64,000 nucleotides of DNA. Origin: Acidiluteibacter ferrifornacis (GTDB lineage: Bacteria > Bacteroidota > Bacteroidia > Flavobacteriales_E > Vicingaceae). Of this stretch, positions 37,035 through 45,421 are shown one piece after another (position 1 is the stretch's first letter; each line of letters starts with the position of its first letter). The notes under the pieces were generated by a model that was not told the origin of the DNA, searched no databases, and was given only the letters and a program-made list of their open reading frames with translations. The stretch lies in the NCBI RefSeq assembly GCF_009909615.1, contig NZ_WWNE01000006.1, forward strand, positions 372,001-436,000. Direction: 5' to 3'. The position numbers were made by a program, and so were the translations under genes.

Positions 37035-38449
37035 AAACACTATTTACACATAGTTATTTTCTCCGTTTCGATGAGAAACAGTGGAATCAAAGTAAACCCT
37101 ACCCTCCATTGGCGACCATACAAGCCGCGGCTCTGTTAAGAGAAAATGGACATGAAGTAAAGCTATTTGATACTAATTTTGTTGAAGATCCATTCGAGCT
37201 AGAATCCGCTTTAAATGAATTTCAACCTGAGATTCTAGTCATCTATGATGATGGATTTAATTATCTCACCAAAATGTGCTTAACCCGTATGCGTGAAGCT
37301 GCATTTGAAATGATTAAGCTATCTAAAGCTAAAGACCTAACTGTTATTGTATCTAGCAGTGACAGTACGGATCATTTTGAATCATACCTAAAAAAAGGAG
37401 CAGATGCAGTAATTTTAGGAGAAGCTGACGAAACATTACTACATATAATAACTGCACTTTCAACAAAAGAGTCCATTTATGGAATTGGAGGAATATCCTT
37501 CATAGAAAAGGGGGAAGTTCAAAAGAATCCAAAACGACCAATACTAACAGATTTAACCAGTTTACCTTTGCCTGCGTGGGATTTAGTTGATATTACTCCT
37601 TATCAAGAAGCATGGAGAAAACACGGGTATTTTTCCATCAATATAGCCACCACCCGCGGATGTCCATACAAATGCAATTGGTGCGCCAAACCAATTTATG
37701 GAAATCGATACAATAGCCGCTCACCACAACATGTAGTTGACGAAATAAAACTCATAAAATCCTATTTTAATTTTGATCACATCTGGTTTTGTGATGACAT
37801 TTTTGGGTTGAAACCTCAATGGGTTCAGGAGTTCAATCAAATTCTTTCTGGGGAGCAAATCCGTATCAAATACAAAATTCAGTCAAGGGCGGACCTTTTA
37901 TTAAAAGATGATACTATAAAAAGTCTGGCAGACTCGGGCTGTGATGAAGTATGGATAGGTGCAGAGAGTGGTTCGCAGAAAATACTGGATGCCATGGACA
38001 AAGGAACCAGCGTTCAACAAATTGAGGAAAGCACTGCCCTGATGAAAAAGCATGGTATCAAGCCTTGCTTCTTTTTGCAATTCGGTTACTTAGGAGAAGA
38101 ATGGAAAGACATTCAAGCTACTTTAAATATGTTGTTTACTCTGATGCCACATGACATTGGTGTTTCAGTTTCCTATCCATTACCCGGAACTAAGTTTTAT
38201 GATGTCGTGCAGTCTCAACTATCTGAAAAAGCAAATTGGACAGATTCTGATGAATTATTGATGATGTACAAAGGCACCTACTCTCCAGAGTTTTACAAGA
38301 AGCTACATCGATATTTACACAAGCGTTTTAGAGCGAAGCAGGCCATGAACAAAGTCAAAAAAGGGAATATAAAGGAGCTTTTGAAGTGGGTATATTTTAA
38401 ATCTGCTAGTCAATTGTTCTATATTCAAATGTCAGGTTTAAAGAAATAA
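37031..38449 (+). CDS. B12-binding radical SAM protein (first)
   Basis: The 472-residue protein has an N-terminal cobalamin-binding Rossmann-like domain (about 1-165, PYPPLATIQAAALLRENGHEV) and a radical SAM barrel with the iron-sulphur motif Cys211-x3-Cys215-x2-Cys218 (RGCPYKCNWC), then GAESGSQ. The usual DxHxxG cobalamin motif is missing (LFDTNF there), as in many class B members. Such enzymes methylate, cyclise or rearrange carbon centres. It closely resembles the third one (42155-43546): both have THxYF, PYPPL, NIxTxRGCPY and RSPxxVVDEI. The substrate is unknown. Confidence 0.88.
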   Translation: MKTLFTHSYFLRFDEKQWNQSKPYPPLATIQAAALLRENGHEVKLFDTNFVEDPFELESALNEFQPEILVIYDDGFNYLTKMCLTRMREAAFEMIKLSKAKDLTVIVSSSDSTDHFESYLKKGADAVILGEADETLLHIITALSTKESIYGIGGISFIEKGEVQKNPKRPILTDLTSLPLPAWDLVDITPYQEAWRKHGYFSINIATTRGCPYKCNWCAKPIYGNRYNSRSPQHVVDEIKLIKSYFNFDHIWFCDDIFGLKPQWVQEFNQILSGEQIRIKYKIQSRADLLLKDDTIKSLADSGCDEVWIGAESGSQKILDAMDKGTSVQQIEESTALMKKHGIKPCFFLQFGYLGEEWKDIQATLNMLFTLMPHDIGVSVSYPLPGTKFYDVVQSQLSEKANWTDSDELLMMYKGTYSPEFYKKLHRYLHKRFRAKQAMNKVKKGNIKELLKWVYFKSASQLFYIQMSGLKK

Positions 38450-38467
38450 AAGTTTTGTATTCAGTAA

Positions 38468-38809
38468 AAAAATCGCTCATACCTACAGCAAAACATATCA
38501 GTTACCTATTCGGTATTGGAAGAGGAAGAGAGTATCGACATAAGTGTAAAAAGGCAATTTGAAATTATCTTCCAAAAAATAATAGAAAGTATTATTCAAA
38601 AAACTTCGCTTGAAAATATAAAAGGCATTACCTACAAAAATGAATATCAATAATACATTAAACACCATAAAATCACAGCACAAAAATGACAATTTTAAAG
38701 TATAGATTTCCTAGATGTAACTTTTTTCACTTACAAAGACAAGGTTATAGAATTGACAAAAGGACTCATCGTTCAGAATAAAAAAAGTCTTTCATCGACT
38801 ATGATTTAA
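38468..38809 (+). pseudogene. Possible decayed coding fragments in a 356-bp gap
   Basis: The gap after the first rSAM gene holds three successive open stretches in three frames: 38468-38653 (61 codons, ending ENIKGITYKNEYQ), 38652-38705 (NTIKSQHKNDNFKV) and 38714-38809 (DVTFFTYKDKVIELTKGL). Each has protein-like composition but none has a start. The first weakly recalls the end of a B12-binding domain (compare SSVDGLAYK in the third rSAM protein). A frameshifted gene relic is plausible; chance is not excluded. Confidence 0.3.
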
Positions 38810-39498
38810 ATCGACTGTTCGTGATACATTCTAGTGGTTTTAATCTTGAAAATATAATTCCACTCACTCCATTTCCTTCGGCGTTCTACCTCTTCTAATA
38901 AAAATGCTTTTTCTTCTGCTATTACTCTAATTCTTTGAATATCGCAATCTTCCGAAAATATCATATATACTTCACTTCTTGAAGTAATAAAAGGAAAAAT
39001 GGAATTAAACAACCGAGTAAAATACTGGAATTCTGATCCGCAAAACCAAGCTTTTTCTGCATCGGTTTTGGGTTCTTTCGGATAATAGGGAGGATTAATT
39101 ACAATTACATCAAACTTTTGATTATCAAACGAATCAAATAAATCTGACTGAACCAGCTTTACGGTTACCTTATTCCTTTCCGCATTTTGTCTGGTATTTT
39201 CTATTGCCTTGGGATTGATATCAGAGGCAGTAACAATCGCACCTTCTTGTGCAGCAAACACACTAATAATACCAGTTCCACATCCTAGCTCTAAAAAGCT
39301 TTTACCTTCAATTTCTAGATTCTCTATAAAGTCTATTAACAATTTAGTACTAATAGTGAAAATGGGGTAAAAAACGCCCGGAAGCACAACTCCCTTTATT
39401 CCTTTATATGAAAATGGTCTTGGTTTACTAAAATAGTAAGTCGCAAAACGCTTCAAGAATGGAGAAAGAATTCTTTTTTTAAATCTATTACTCCCCAT
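38806..39498 (-). CDS. SAM methyltransferase with NPPY motif
   Basis: The 230-residue protein has a HemK/PrmC-like core: FLELGCGTGIISVFAA (SAM motif I), ASDINPKAIENT, then VIVINPPYYP, the NPPY motif of enzymes that methylate a planar nitrogen or an amide. The start is ATG 39498, overlapping the rSAM stop upstream by 11 bp; an earlier TTG at 39510 is less likely. It is the second gene of a two-gene unit with the B12 radical SAM gene. The acceptor is unknown; protein, nucleic acid and small-molecule targets all remain possible. Confidence 0.8.
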   Translation of the reverse strand: MGSNRFKKRILSPFLKRFATYYFSKPRPFSYKGIKGVVLPGVFYPIFTISTKLLIDFIENLEIEGKSFLELGCGTGIISVFAAQEGAIVTASDINPKAIENTRQNAERNKVTVKLVQSDLFDSFDNQKFDVIVINPPYYPKEPKTDAEKAWFCGSEFQYFTRLFNSIFPFITSRSEVYMIFSEDCDIQRIRVIAEEKAFLLEEVERRRKWSEWNYIFKIKTTRMYHEQSI

Positions 39499-41005
39499 AA
39501 AACCCTTCAATTTCAGGTTGACGGTACTTCCAGATTTTGTGCATGGCTTTAATCTCGTATGGAAACTTATAAAATCCTGTTTTATACCGCCAACTAGAGA
39601 GATTCACCAGTAATGATTTTTTAATTCCTTGAATTCTAAAATCAGAGGCTGTTGGGTGATACCCATTCAAAACGGTTTCAAAATTCTGAATCTTATCGAT
39701 CATCTTTGGAGTCAGCCAAGGTGTCAATGGGTTTTTACGCAGGTCAAAATTTTCCCAAACAGGATTTAGCCAATCTTCTAAATGCGTCGGAAATTCGAAG
39801 CCGGCTTTCGTAATTTGCTCATATAATTCAGAACCTTCAGTAGGCACCGGGCTATAGAGGTATATAATAATCTCTGTTTGTGGATTTAACTTTTTAATTT
39901 CTTTGATAAATTCAATATCTGAATCTATTTGAGCCATCACCTCATCTTCGCTTTCCCCAGGCATTCCTAGGACAAATGAGTATTCAGGAATTATTCCAAT
40001 ACGACCTAACCTAACTGCAAACGAACGAATTTGAGCAGCGGTTTGGGTTCCACCTTTATCCATCTGCTTCAACACCTCATCGCTACCGGTCTCAGCACCA
40101 AAAAAGATCATTTCACAACCGGCATCTTTCATCAATTTTAAATCTTCATCAGAATATTTATCAATGGTATCTATTCGTCCTTCGCCCCACCATTTAATAT
40201 TATCGTTCAGAACTAATTTCGAAAACTCAACGACTCTTTTTCTAGAAGTAAAGAAATTATTGTCATGAAATTCAATGGAATCTACTCCATAATTATCCTT
40301 GAGCCATTTTACATCCTTATAAATATTTTCGGCAGACTTCCCTTTCCAACGTGCATTATAAATTGGCACAACGGCACAAAACGAACAGGTAAATGGACAG
40401 CCCAAACTAGAATGATAAGCCATCGTTTTGTCACCAAGAAATGTCTTCTGTAAATACCCTTTAATAGGGTAAAAAGTGTTGAAATACTCATAAGGCAGTT
40501 GTGGCAAACTGTCTTGATCCAACAACTCTTCTTTTGGAGTTTTGAAGATTTTGTCGTCCTTAAGGAAGATTAAATTCTTTATCTTATCAATTGATTCTCC
40601 TTTTTCCAATGCATCCAATAACAGAGGAAATGATTGGTCGCCAGGGCCACTCACTACTACATCCACATATTTGCTCTGAAGCGCAACCGGATGCTGATTA
40701 GTGGCAAAATATCCACCCCAAATAACTTTTACATTAGGGAAGGCTTCTTTTACCTTTTTAGAGATAGGAATGGCTTGACGCAATTGAGGACCAGGCATAA
40801 CAGTGACACCAAAATATTTGAAGTCACCTGATTTTAGCAATGTCGAAATTGTTTCCCATGGATCTACTTCTTTATTTCCATCTACGAAGGCCACCCCATA
40901 TTTGCCATAAACAGATGCACCGACCTGCAAAATAGACATCGGAATGCGATGTTTCCATTTCGCACTTTTGGGGTTAAAAAGAATCACACTTGATTTCAAA
41001 TCCAT
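39488..41005 (-). CDS. B12-binding radical SAM protein (second)
   Basis: The 505-residue protein has a cobalamin-binding N-terminal domain (about 1-150; the loop reads FVDGNKEVDPW with no DxHxxG) and a radical SAM domain with Cys203-x3-Cys207-x2-Cys210 (LGCPFTCSFC), followed by GAETGSDE and YSPVPTEGSELY. It differs clearly from the other two. The ATG at 41005 is preferred because the upstream TTG (41020) is part of the -7 box TATTTTTG. The reaction is probably radical C-methylation or a related change; the substrate is unknown. Confidence 0.87.
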   Translation of the reverse strand: MDLKSSVILFNPKSAKWKHRIPMSILQVGASVYGKYGVAFVDGNKEVDPWETISTLLKSGDFKYFGVTVMPGPQLRQAIPISKKVKEAFPNVKVIWGGYFATNQHPVALQSKYVDVVVSGPGDQSFPLLLDALEKGESIDKIKNLIFLKDDKIFKTPKEELLDQDSLPQLPYEYFNTFYPIKGYLQKTFLGDKTMAYHSSLGCPFTCSFCAVVPIYNARWKGKSAENIYKDVKWLKDNYGVDSIEFHDNNFFTSRKRVVEFSKLVLNDNIKWWGEGRIDTIDKYSDEDLKLMKDAGCEMIFFGAETGSDEVLKQMDKGGTQTAAQIRSFAVRLGRIGIIPEYSFVLGMPGESEDEVMAQIDSDIEFIKEIKKLNPQTEIIIYLYSPVPTEGSELYEQITKAGFEFPTHLEDWLNPVWENFDLRKNPLTPWLTPKMIDKIQNFETVLNGYHPTASDFRIQGIKKSLLVNLSSWRYKTGFYKFPYEIKAMHKIWKYRQPEIEGFYGE

Positions 41006-41017
41006 GATATTAATTGC

Positions 41018-41025
41018 CAAAAATA
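41018..41025 (-). promoter_or_regulatory. Promoter -7 box for the second rSAM unit
   Basis: TATTTTTG on the minus strand fits TAnnTTTG; the ATG follows 12 bp later, so the leader is very short. Confidence 0.5.
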
Positions 41026-41083
41026 AGTGTTATTTTGTAATAAGTGAAGGAATTAAACTATTTCCTGTAGATAAAGCATTTGA

Positions 41084-42190
41084 ATGAACTTAGTCAAAAA
41101 TCTTCTCTTTTCGTTACTATTCTTTCTATTCCTCCTTGCACTTTCGGAATTAATGTTAGTTTTCTTTTATTCCTATCCTAATGGATATTATGTTTCAACC
41201 CCTGAATCAAGTTTTGTATGGAAAAAAGACACCACAATTATTAAAGGGATAACCAAGGATGCTAAAGTACAATTTGATCAGTTTGGAGCAAGAACAATTT
41301 CAAAACCTACTTCTGAAAAAATAGCCATTTTAGCTATCGGCGGAAGCACAACTGCCTGCTACTCATTGGATCAACAAGATACCTGGACTGCTCTGTTGGA
41401 AGGTCAATTAGGAAATAATTATTGGGTAGGTAATTTTGGAAAACCGGGAAACCTCAGTAGCCATCATATTCTTCAGCTGCAGAAATTAATAAGGTATCCA
41501 TCCCTCCCTCCAATTGAAAAGATTATTATCATGATGGGTAAAAATGATTTCTCTGCCAGTATAATTGATGAAAAGAAATACTTGGGTTTAGACTCATTTA
41601 ACATCCAAATTAATGCTTTCACCCATCTTCCCGACAGCACTCTTCCATGGCACAGAAGGTTAAGATTGACTAAATTGTTTAAAACCGCACGACACCAAGT
41701 TATTCAATTGTATAGAGGTAAAACGCATGGTGAAGAATTACTAGAAAGTCGAAAGGCTAGAACACTCACCCAAGAAGTAAACCAACTACCCAATTTAAGT
41801 ACTTCTCTAAGTTTCTATCTTGATAATGCTCAAAAGATGATCGATTTTGCAAAAACTAATCAAATTGATATTGTATTTATCAGCCAAACTGTTTTATGGG
41901 ATAAAAATTTGAATCAGGAGGATCTGAAATTAATTTGCAGTAACGTAAGCGAAAAAAATATACATTACTCCGCAGAAGCTCTAGCAAATGGAATGAATTT
42001 GTTTAATACCCAACTTGAGGAATTGTGTAAGCGAAATGATATTCAATTCATCTGGAATTCCATAGAATCCAACTCGACTAATTTTATCGACGACTGTCAT
42101 TATACTGAACTAGGAGCTAAAAGGACCGCTAAAAATATATACGAAGGTCTTAAACTATCCAACCTGAAAAAAACTCATTCGAATCAATGA
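41084..42190 (+). CDS. SGNH/GDSL-type hydrolase, membrane-anchored
   Basis: The 368-residue protein has one N-terminal transmembrane segment (about 5-28) and a SGNH fold: block I AIGGSTTAC (nucleophile Ser), block III MMGKNDFSA (Gly-x-Asn-Asp) and block V DDCHYTELGAK (Asp-x-x-His). It probably removes or transfers acyl groups from a glycan or lipid outside the inner membrane. Its last 36 bp overlap the end of the convergent third rSAM gene. Its place among rSAM and export genes suggests that it edits the same product. Confidence 0.82.
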   Translation: MNLVKNLLFSLLFFLFLLALSELMLVFFYSYPNGYYVSTPESSFVWKKDTTIIKGITKDAKVQFDQFGARTISKPTSEKIAILAIGGSTTACYSLDQQDTWTALLEGQLGNNYWVGNFGKPGNLSSHHILQLQKLIRYPSLPPIEKIIIMMGKNDFSASIIDEKKYLGLDSFNIQINAFTHLPDSTLPWHRRLRLTKLFKTARHQVIQLYRGKTHGEELLESRKARTLTQEVNQLPNLSTSLSFYLDNAQKMIDFAKTNQIDIVFISQTVLWDKNLNQEDLKLICSNVSEKNIHYSAEALANGMNLFNTQLEELCKRNDIQFIWNSIESNSTNFIDDCHYTELGAKRTAKNIYEGLKLSNLKKTHSNQ

Positions 42191-43546
42191 AACGAAGGCC
42201 TTTAGCTTAACTATAAATGCATTGATAGTTAAGTGTTTATCGGCATTTTTTAATTTTTCATAATTAACCTCATTTACAATCCTTCTTACAGCAAAGTCAT
42301 AATACCTTCTAGGAAAAGTACGCTTGAAATCAATCTGTCTATCCGTACTTGTTGACCATTCTGGTTGAACAATGATATCTTTTTCAATTTGAGTGTACAA
42401 TCCAGTGCCTTTAATCGGATATGCTACAGTTATTGTAAACTGGTTGGGATTGGCCTTTTTGAGATAATCAATCGTCAATTCAATATCAGTCTTGGTTTCA
42501 GTTGGGTATCCTACCATGATAAAAGTACCGGCCTCCATTCCAAACTTTTGGGTCAGAAGCATCATATCACTAACCTTATTAATATCTACTTGTCTTTTCA
42601 TTAAGTCGATAATTCGCTGTGAACCACTTTCAGCTCCTATCCAAATTCGGAAACAACCTGCTGCTTTTAATTGTACCAAAACCTTTTCATTCATTCGTTC
42701 AGCTCTGGTGATACATTCAAAAGGAATCTTTAAATTTCTATTTTGCATCTCCCTTGAGAATTCTTCCAGCCATTTATGACTTACTGTAAAAACATCATCA
42801 ACAAACCACAATGCATCTGGATTGTAATTCTTAATCAAGTACTCTATTTCATCCACCACCAACTTTGGACTACGCCTTCTATAACTTTGTCCATAAACTG
42901 CTGTGCTACACCATTGGCAAGTGTATGGACAGCCTCTTTGAGTAGAGATATTTAGGGTGCTTTTTCCATGATATTTTTTCCACGTCTCAAGGTATTTTGT
43001 CAAGTCGATTTTCTTCCGATTAGGCATCGACAACTGATCCACTTCTTTTATTTTAGTTCTAGGAGGGTTCTTTATGAATTCATTGGTGGCAGACTTATAC
43101 GCCAATCCATCTACCGAACTAAAATCTTGCTGTCCGAAAAACTGCTTCGAAAATTCTAAAAATGTCTCTTCTCCTTCTCCAATCACCAAAAAATCAGCGC
43201 CATATTTCAAATAATTCTCCCAATTATAGGTCACATCTGGCCCACCCAATAATATTTTAGTCTCACTTAATTCTGGCGTATTATTTACCCTTTTGATGAG
43301 TTTCAAAATCTTTACTTTAGTCATCAAATTGGTGTAAATCGCGATTAACTTTGGCTTTAGACTCAATACATTATTGAACCATAATTCTTGATTAGAAAAA
43401 GTAGAATCTATCAACTCGTGACCCACCCCATTTTCTTCTAAATAGGCAGATATGTAGAGCAACCCCAAAGGCGGATATGGACGCATAATTTTTTGCTCCG
43501 TCTCATCTTCTTCTAAAAAATACCCATGGGTTAATAAAATACTCAT
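42155..43546 (-). CDS. B12-binding radical SAM protein (third)
   Basis: The 463-residue protein is a close relative of the first rSAM protein: cobalamin-binding domain 1-165 with PYPPLGLLYISAYLEENG, GADFLVIGEGEETF and no DxHxxG (LIDSTF instead), then a radical SAM barrel with Cys206-x3-Cys210-x2-Cys213 (RGCPYTCQWC) and GAESGSQR. It ends the five-gene minus-strand operon; its start overlaps the methyltransferase stop by 4 bp (ATGA), and its end overlaps the SGNH gene by 36 bp. The substrate is unknown. Confidence 0.88.
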   Translation of the reverse strand: MSILLTHGYFLEEDETEQKIMRPYPPLGLLYISAYLEENGVGHELIDSTFSNQELWFNNVLSLKPKLIAIYTNLMTKVKILKLIKRVNNTPELSETKILLGGPDVTYNWENYLKYGADFLVIGEGEETFLEFSKQFFGQQDFSSVDGLAYKSATNEFIKNPPRTKIKEVDQLSMPNRKKIDLTKYLETWKKYHGKSTLNISTQRGCPYTCQWCSTAVYGQSYRRRSPKLVVDEIEYLIKNYNPDALWFVDDVFTVSHKWLEEFSREMQNRNLKIPFECITRAERMNEKVLVQLKAAGCFRIWIGAESGSQRIIDLMKRQVDINKVSDMMLLTQKFGMEAGTFIMVGYPTETKTDIELTIDYLKKANPNQFTITVAYPIKGTGLYTQIEKDIIVQPEWSTSTDRQIDFKRTFPRRYYDFAVRRIVNEVNYEKLKNADKHLTINAFIVKLKAFVSLIRMSFFQVG

Positions 43547-44337
43547 TTGCGTTTTGCTATTATAAGGTAATGATCGGAACTTTTGGCTAAAAAACTAAAA
43601 CTTCCAAAAATACGTTCTAAAAAGTTGAGAAAGCGAAGAACACCAATTCTACGTTTAAAAAATGACTCTAAATAAGATGGTGGTATGAAAAAAGCAACGG
43701 GCTTAATAAGTTCCACTTGGTAATCATTGGACAACAATTGTTTTACTGTGGAAGGAGAATGATAAAACGTTTTAACTTTTTCTCCATTCACATCAACTTC
43801 TAAATAACCTTTTTTACTTCTTCTATTAATTTTTGAGAACTTCCCTTTAAAGAGAAAGTAAAAATCCTCAATCAAACAATATTCAGGCATAATGACCATT
43901 GCCAAATAATTACCCACTTTTTGCTTCAATGCCAAGTCATAAAAAAAGGTTCTCAACTCTTTTTCACTTAAACAATTCAATCCACCAAAGTTAGAAAATA
44001 CTATATCCGCATCTCCGACATTTTCATCGATAGAAATATCTTGGAAGTTTCTCTGGTAAAAGTTAATTCTTGGATTCCGTTTTGATTGGGCAACTTTAAC
44101 CATTTCTGAAGAGGCATCTGTTGCAATAACTTCAAACTCTTTATTGAAAAACCATTCTGCATCGTATCCTGTCCCGCAATTAATCTCAAAAACTCTTTTA
44201 GAATTATTTAAAATCTTGCTTTCTTTCAGCCAATGAAACACTCTATTTCGTTGTTTTTTGCCTATTTCTGACAATGTAAAATCATTATCGTAGGTGGCTG
44301 CTGCAGCATCAAAAGACTCATTATTCGGGCTATACAT
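43543..44337 (-). CDS. Class I SAM-dependent methyltransferase
   Basis: The 264-residue protein starts MYSPNNESFDAAAATYDNDF and shows VFEINCGTGYDAEWF (SAM motif I), ATDASSEMVKVAQ and ADIVFSNFGGLNCL, as in small-molecule methyltransferases of the UbiE/SmtA type. The C-terminal part is basic with FLNFLERIFG. ATG 44337 lies 4 bp after the SPASM gene stop; 18 residues further upstream would overlap that gene and read as its shadow. It is fourth in the 47768-42155 operon, so it probably acts on the product made by its rSAM neighbours. Confidence 0.83.
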   Translation of the reverse strand: MYSPNNESFDAAAATYDNDFTLSEIGKKQRNRVFHWLKESKILNNSKRVFEINCGTGYDAEWFFNKEFEVIATDASSEMVKVAQSKRNPRINFYQRNFQDISIDENVGDADIVFSNFGGLNCLSEKELRTFFYDLALKQKVGNYLAMVIMPEYCLIEDFYFLFKGKFSKINRRSKKGYLEVDVNGEKVKTFYHSPSTVKQLLSNDYQVELIKPVAFFIPPSYLESFFKRRIGVLRFLNFLERIFGSFSFLAKSSDHYLIIAKRK

Positions 44338-44341
44338 AGAA

Positions 44342-45421
44342 TTAAAAGGCGCTACAACAACGATTACAAGCAGGCAACAATCCACCAGCATTTACAAGTG
44401 CTTTTCTAAAGTCACCATAATGTTTTGAATTCCATATTTCAGGAAGTGTATTCTCATAAAGATTTCCCATTGTAGAATTATAGCATCTCCCATGTGAGGG
44501 TATTACTGTTCCGTCCGTTTTTACCATTAAATTAGTAAACACATCGTTACATGTCTTCCCTAATTTCACTTCCGGTTTATAATAGTAGGTCATCAACTTT
44601 TCAATATCATTAATATCAGGCGAAAAACTAGGCTTAAACGAATACTCCTTAGCTTTTATCTTTTGGATCTGCTGATGTAAAATATGCATATCAAAAACAG
44701 AGAAATCTGTTTCTTCAATATTTGAATGTGTTGCACTGTATAATTGTCCATAAACTGCATTATGCCCTTCTGCAACATCTTTTGTAATAAAATTTTGGTG
44801 CATAAATCCTATATGCTTTATTGGTTTATTCGCAAAAAAGTCTACAAACTCAACAAGTTCTTTATAATTCCATTCAGTAATTACACAATAAATTGAAATT
44901 TCAGGTGAATTTTCAAATTGAGAAATATACTCAATACCCTCCAAAGCCTTCTGGAAAGATTTACTATTCCCTCGAATATAATTATGAGTGTCTTGAAGTC
45001 CATCGAGAGAAATATACAATTCCTTAACCTTCCCTTCTAGAATATCGTCCGCTTTACGACGAAGATTCAAAGCATTAGTTGTAATGGTAGTATCTAAGCC
45101 CTTTTCATTCGCATATAATAAGGATTCCTTCAAATGAGGGTAAACTAATGGCTCCGTAAAAGCATACCCTAGTTTAGCATTAGGATAATATTCAGAAGTT
45201 TGATCAATCAGGCGTTTAATTAAGTCTAACGGCATATTTAGAGGGTGGGAACCGACTAAATTTTGTGCAAAATTTGTCTCTAGATTTTGAGTCCCTACAT
45301 CGCACATTTTACAATGAAGATTACAGACATTATTAACACCCAACACTATCCACTTTGGATTTTGAACAATATACTTCGGATAAAATTTAGCATTAATTGC
45401 TCTTAATTTTTCATTTATCAT
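44342..45421 (-). CDS. Radical SAM/SPASM domain protein
   Basis: The 359-residue protein has the iron-sulphur motif Cys33-x3-Cys37-x2-Cys40 (NVCNLHCKMCDVG) near the N-terminus and a C-terminal SPASM/twitch region with Cys in GKTCND, GRCYN and ACNRCCSAF and the typical MGNLYENTLPEIW. SPASM proteins often modify peptides or sugars, and in glycan clusters related ones act as dehydrogenases or epimerases. No short precursor-peptide gene was seen next to it. It starts in a 4-bp overlap with the flippase gene (ATGA). Confidence 0.88.
   Translation of the reverse strand: MINEKLRAINAKFYPKYIVQNPKWIVLGVNNVCNLHCKMCDVGTQNLETNFAQNLVGSHPLNMPLDLIKRLIDQTSEYYPNAKLGYAFTEPLVYPHLKESLLYANEKGLDTTITTNALNLRRKADDILEGKVKELYISLDGLQDTHNYIRGNSKSFQKALEGIEYISQFENSPEISIYCVITEWNYKELVEFVDFFANKPIKHIGFMHQNFITKDVAEGHNAVYGQLYSATHSNIEETDFSVFDMHILHQQIQKIKAKEYSFKPSFSPDINDIEKLMTYYYKPEVKLGKTCNDVFTNLMVKTDGTVIPSHGRCYNSTMGNLYENTLPEIWNSKHYGDFRKALVNAGGLLPACNRCCSAF

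Noticed and set aside
38686-38781. 31-codon ATG frame in the gap after the first rSAM gene
   Set aside because: Too short, Arg-rich and without promoter or homology; the gap reads better as decayed frames.
44342-45421. RiPP system around the SPASM protein
   Set aside because: No short precursor-peptide frame, peptidase or RRE domain was found nearby; the neighbours point to a glycan or lipid product.
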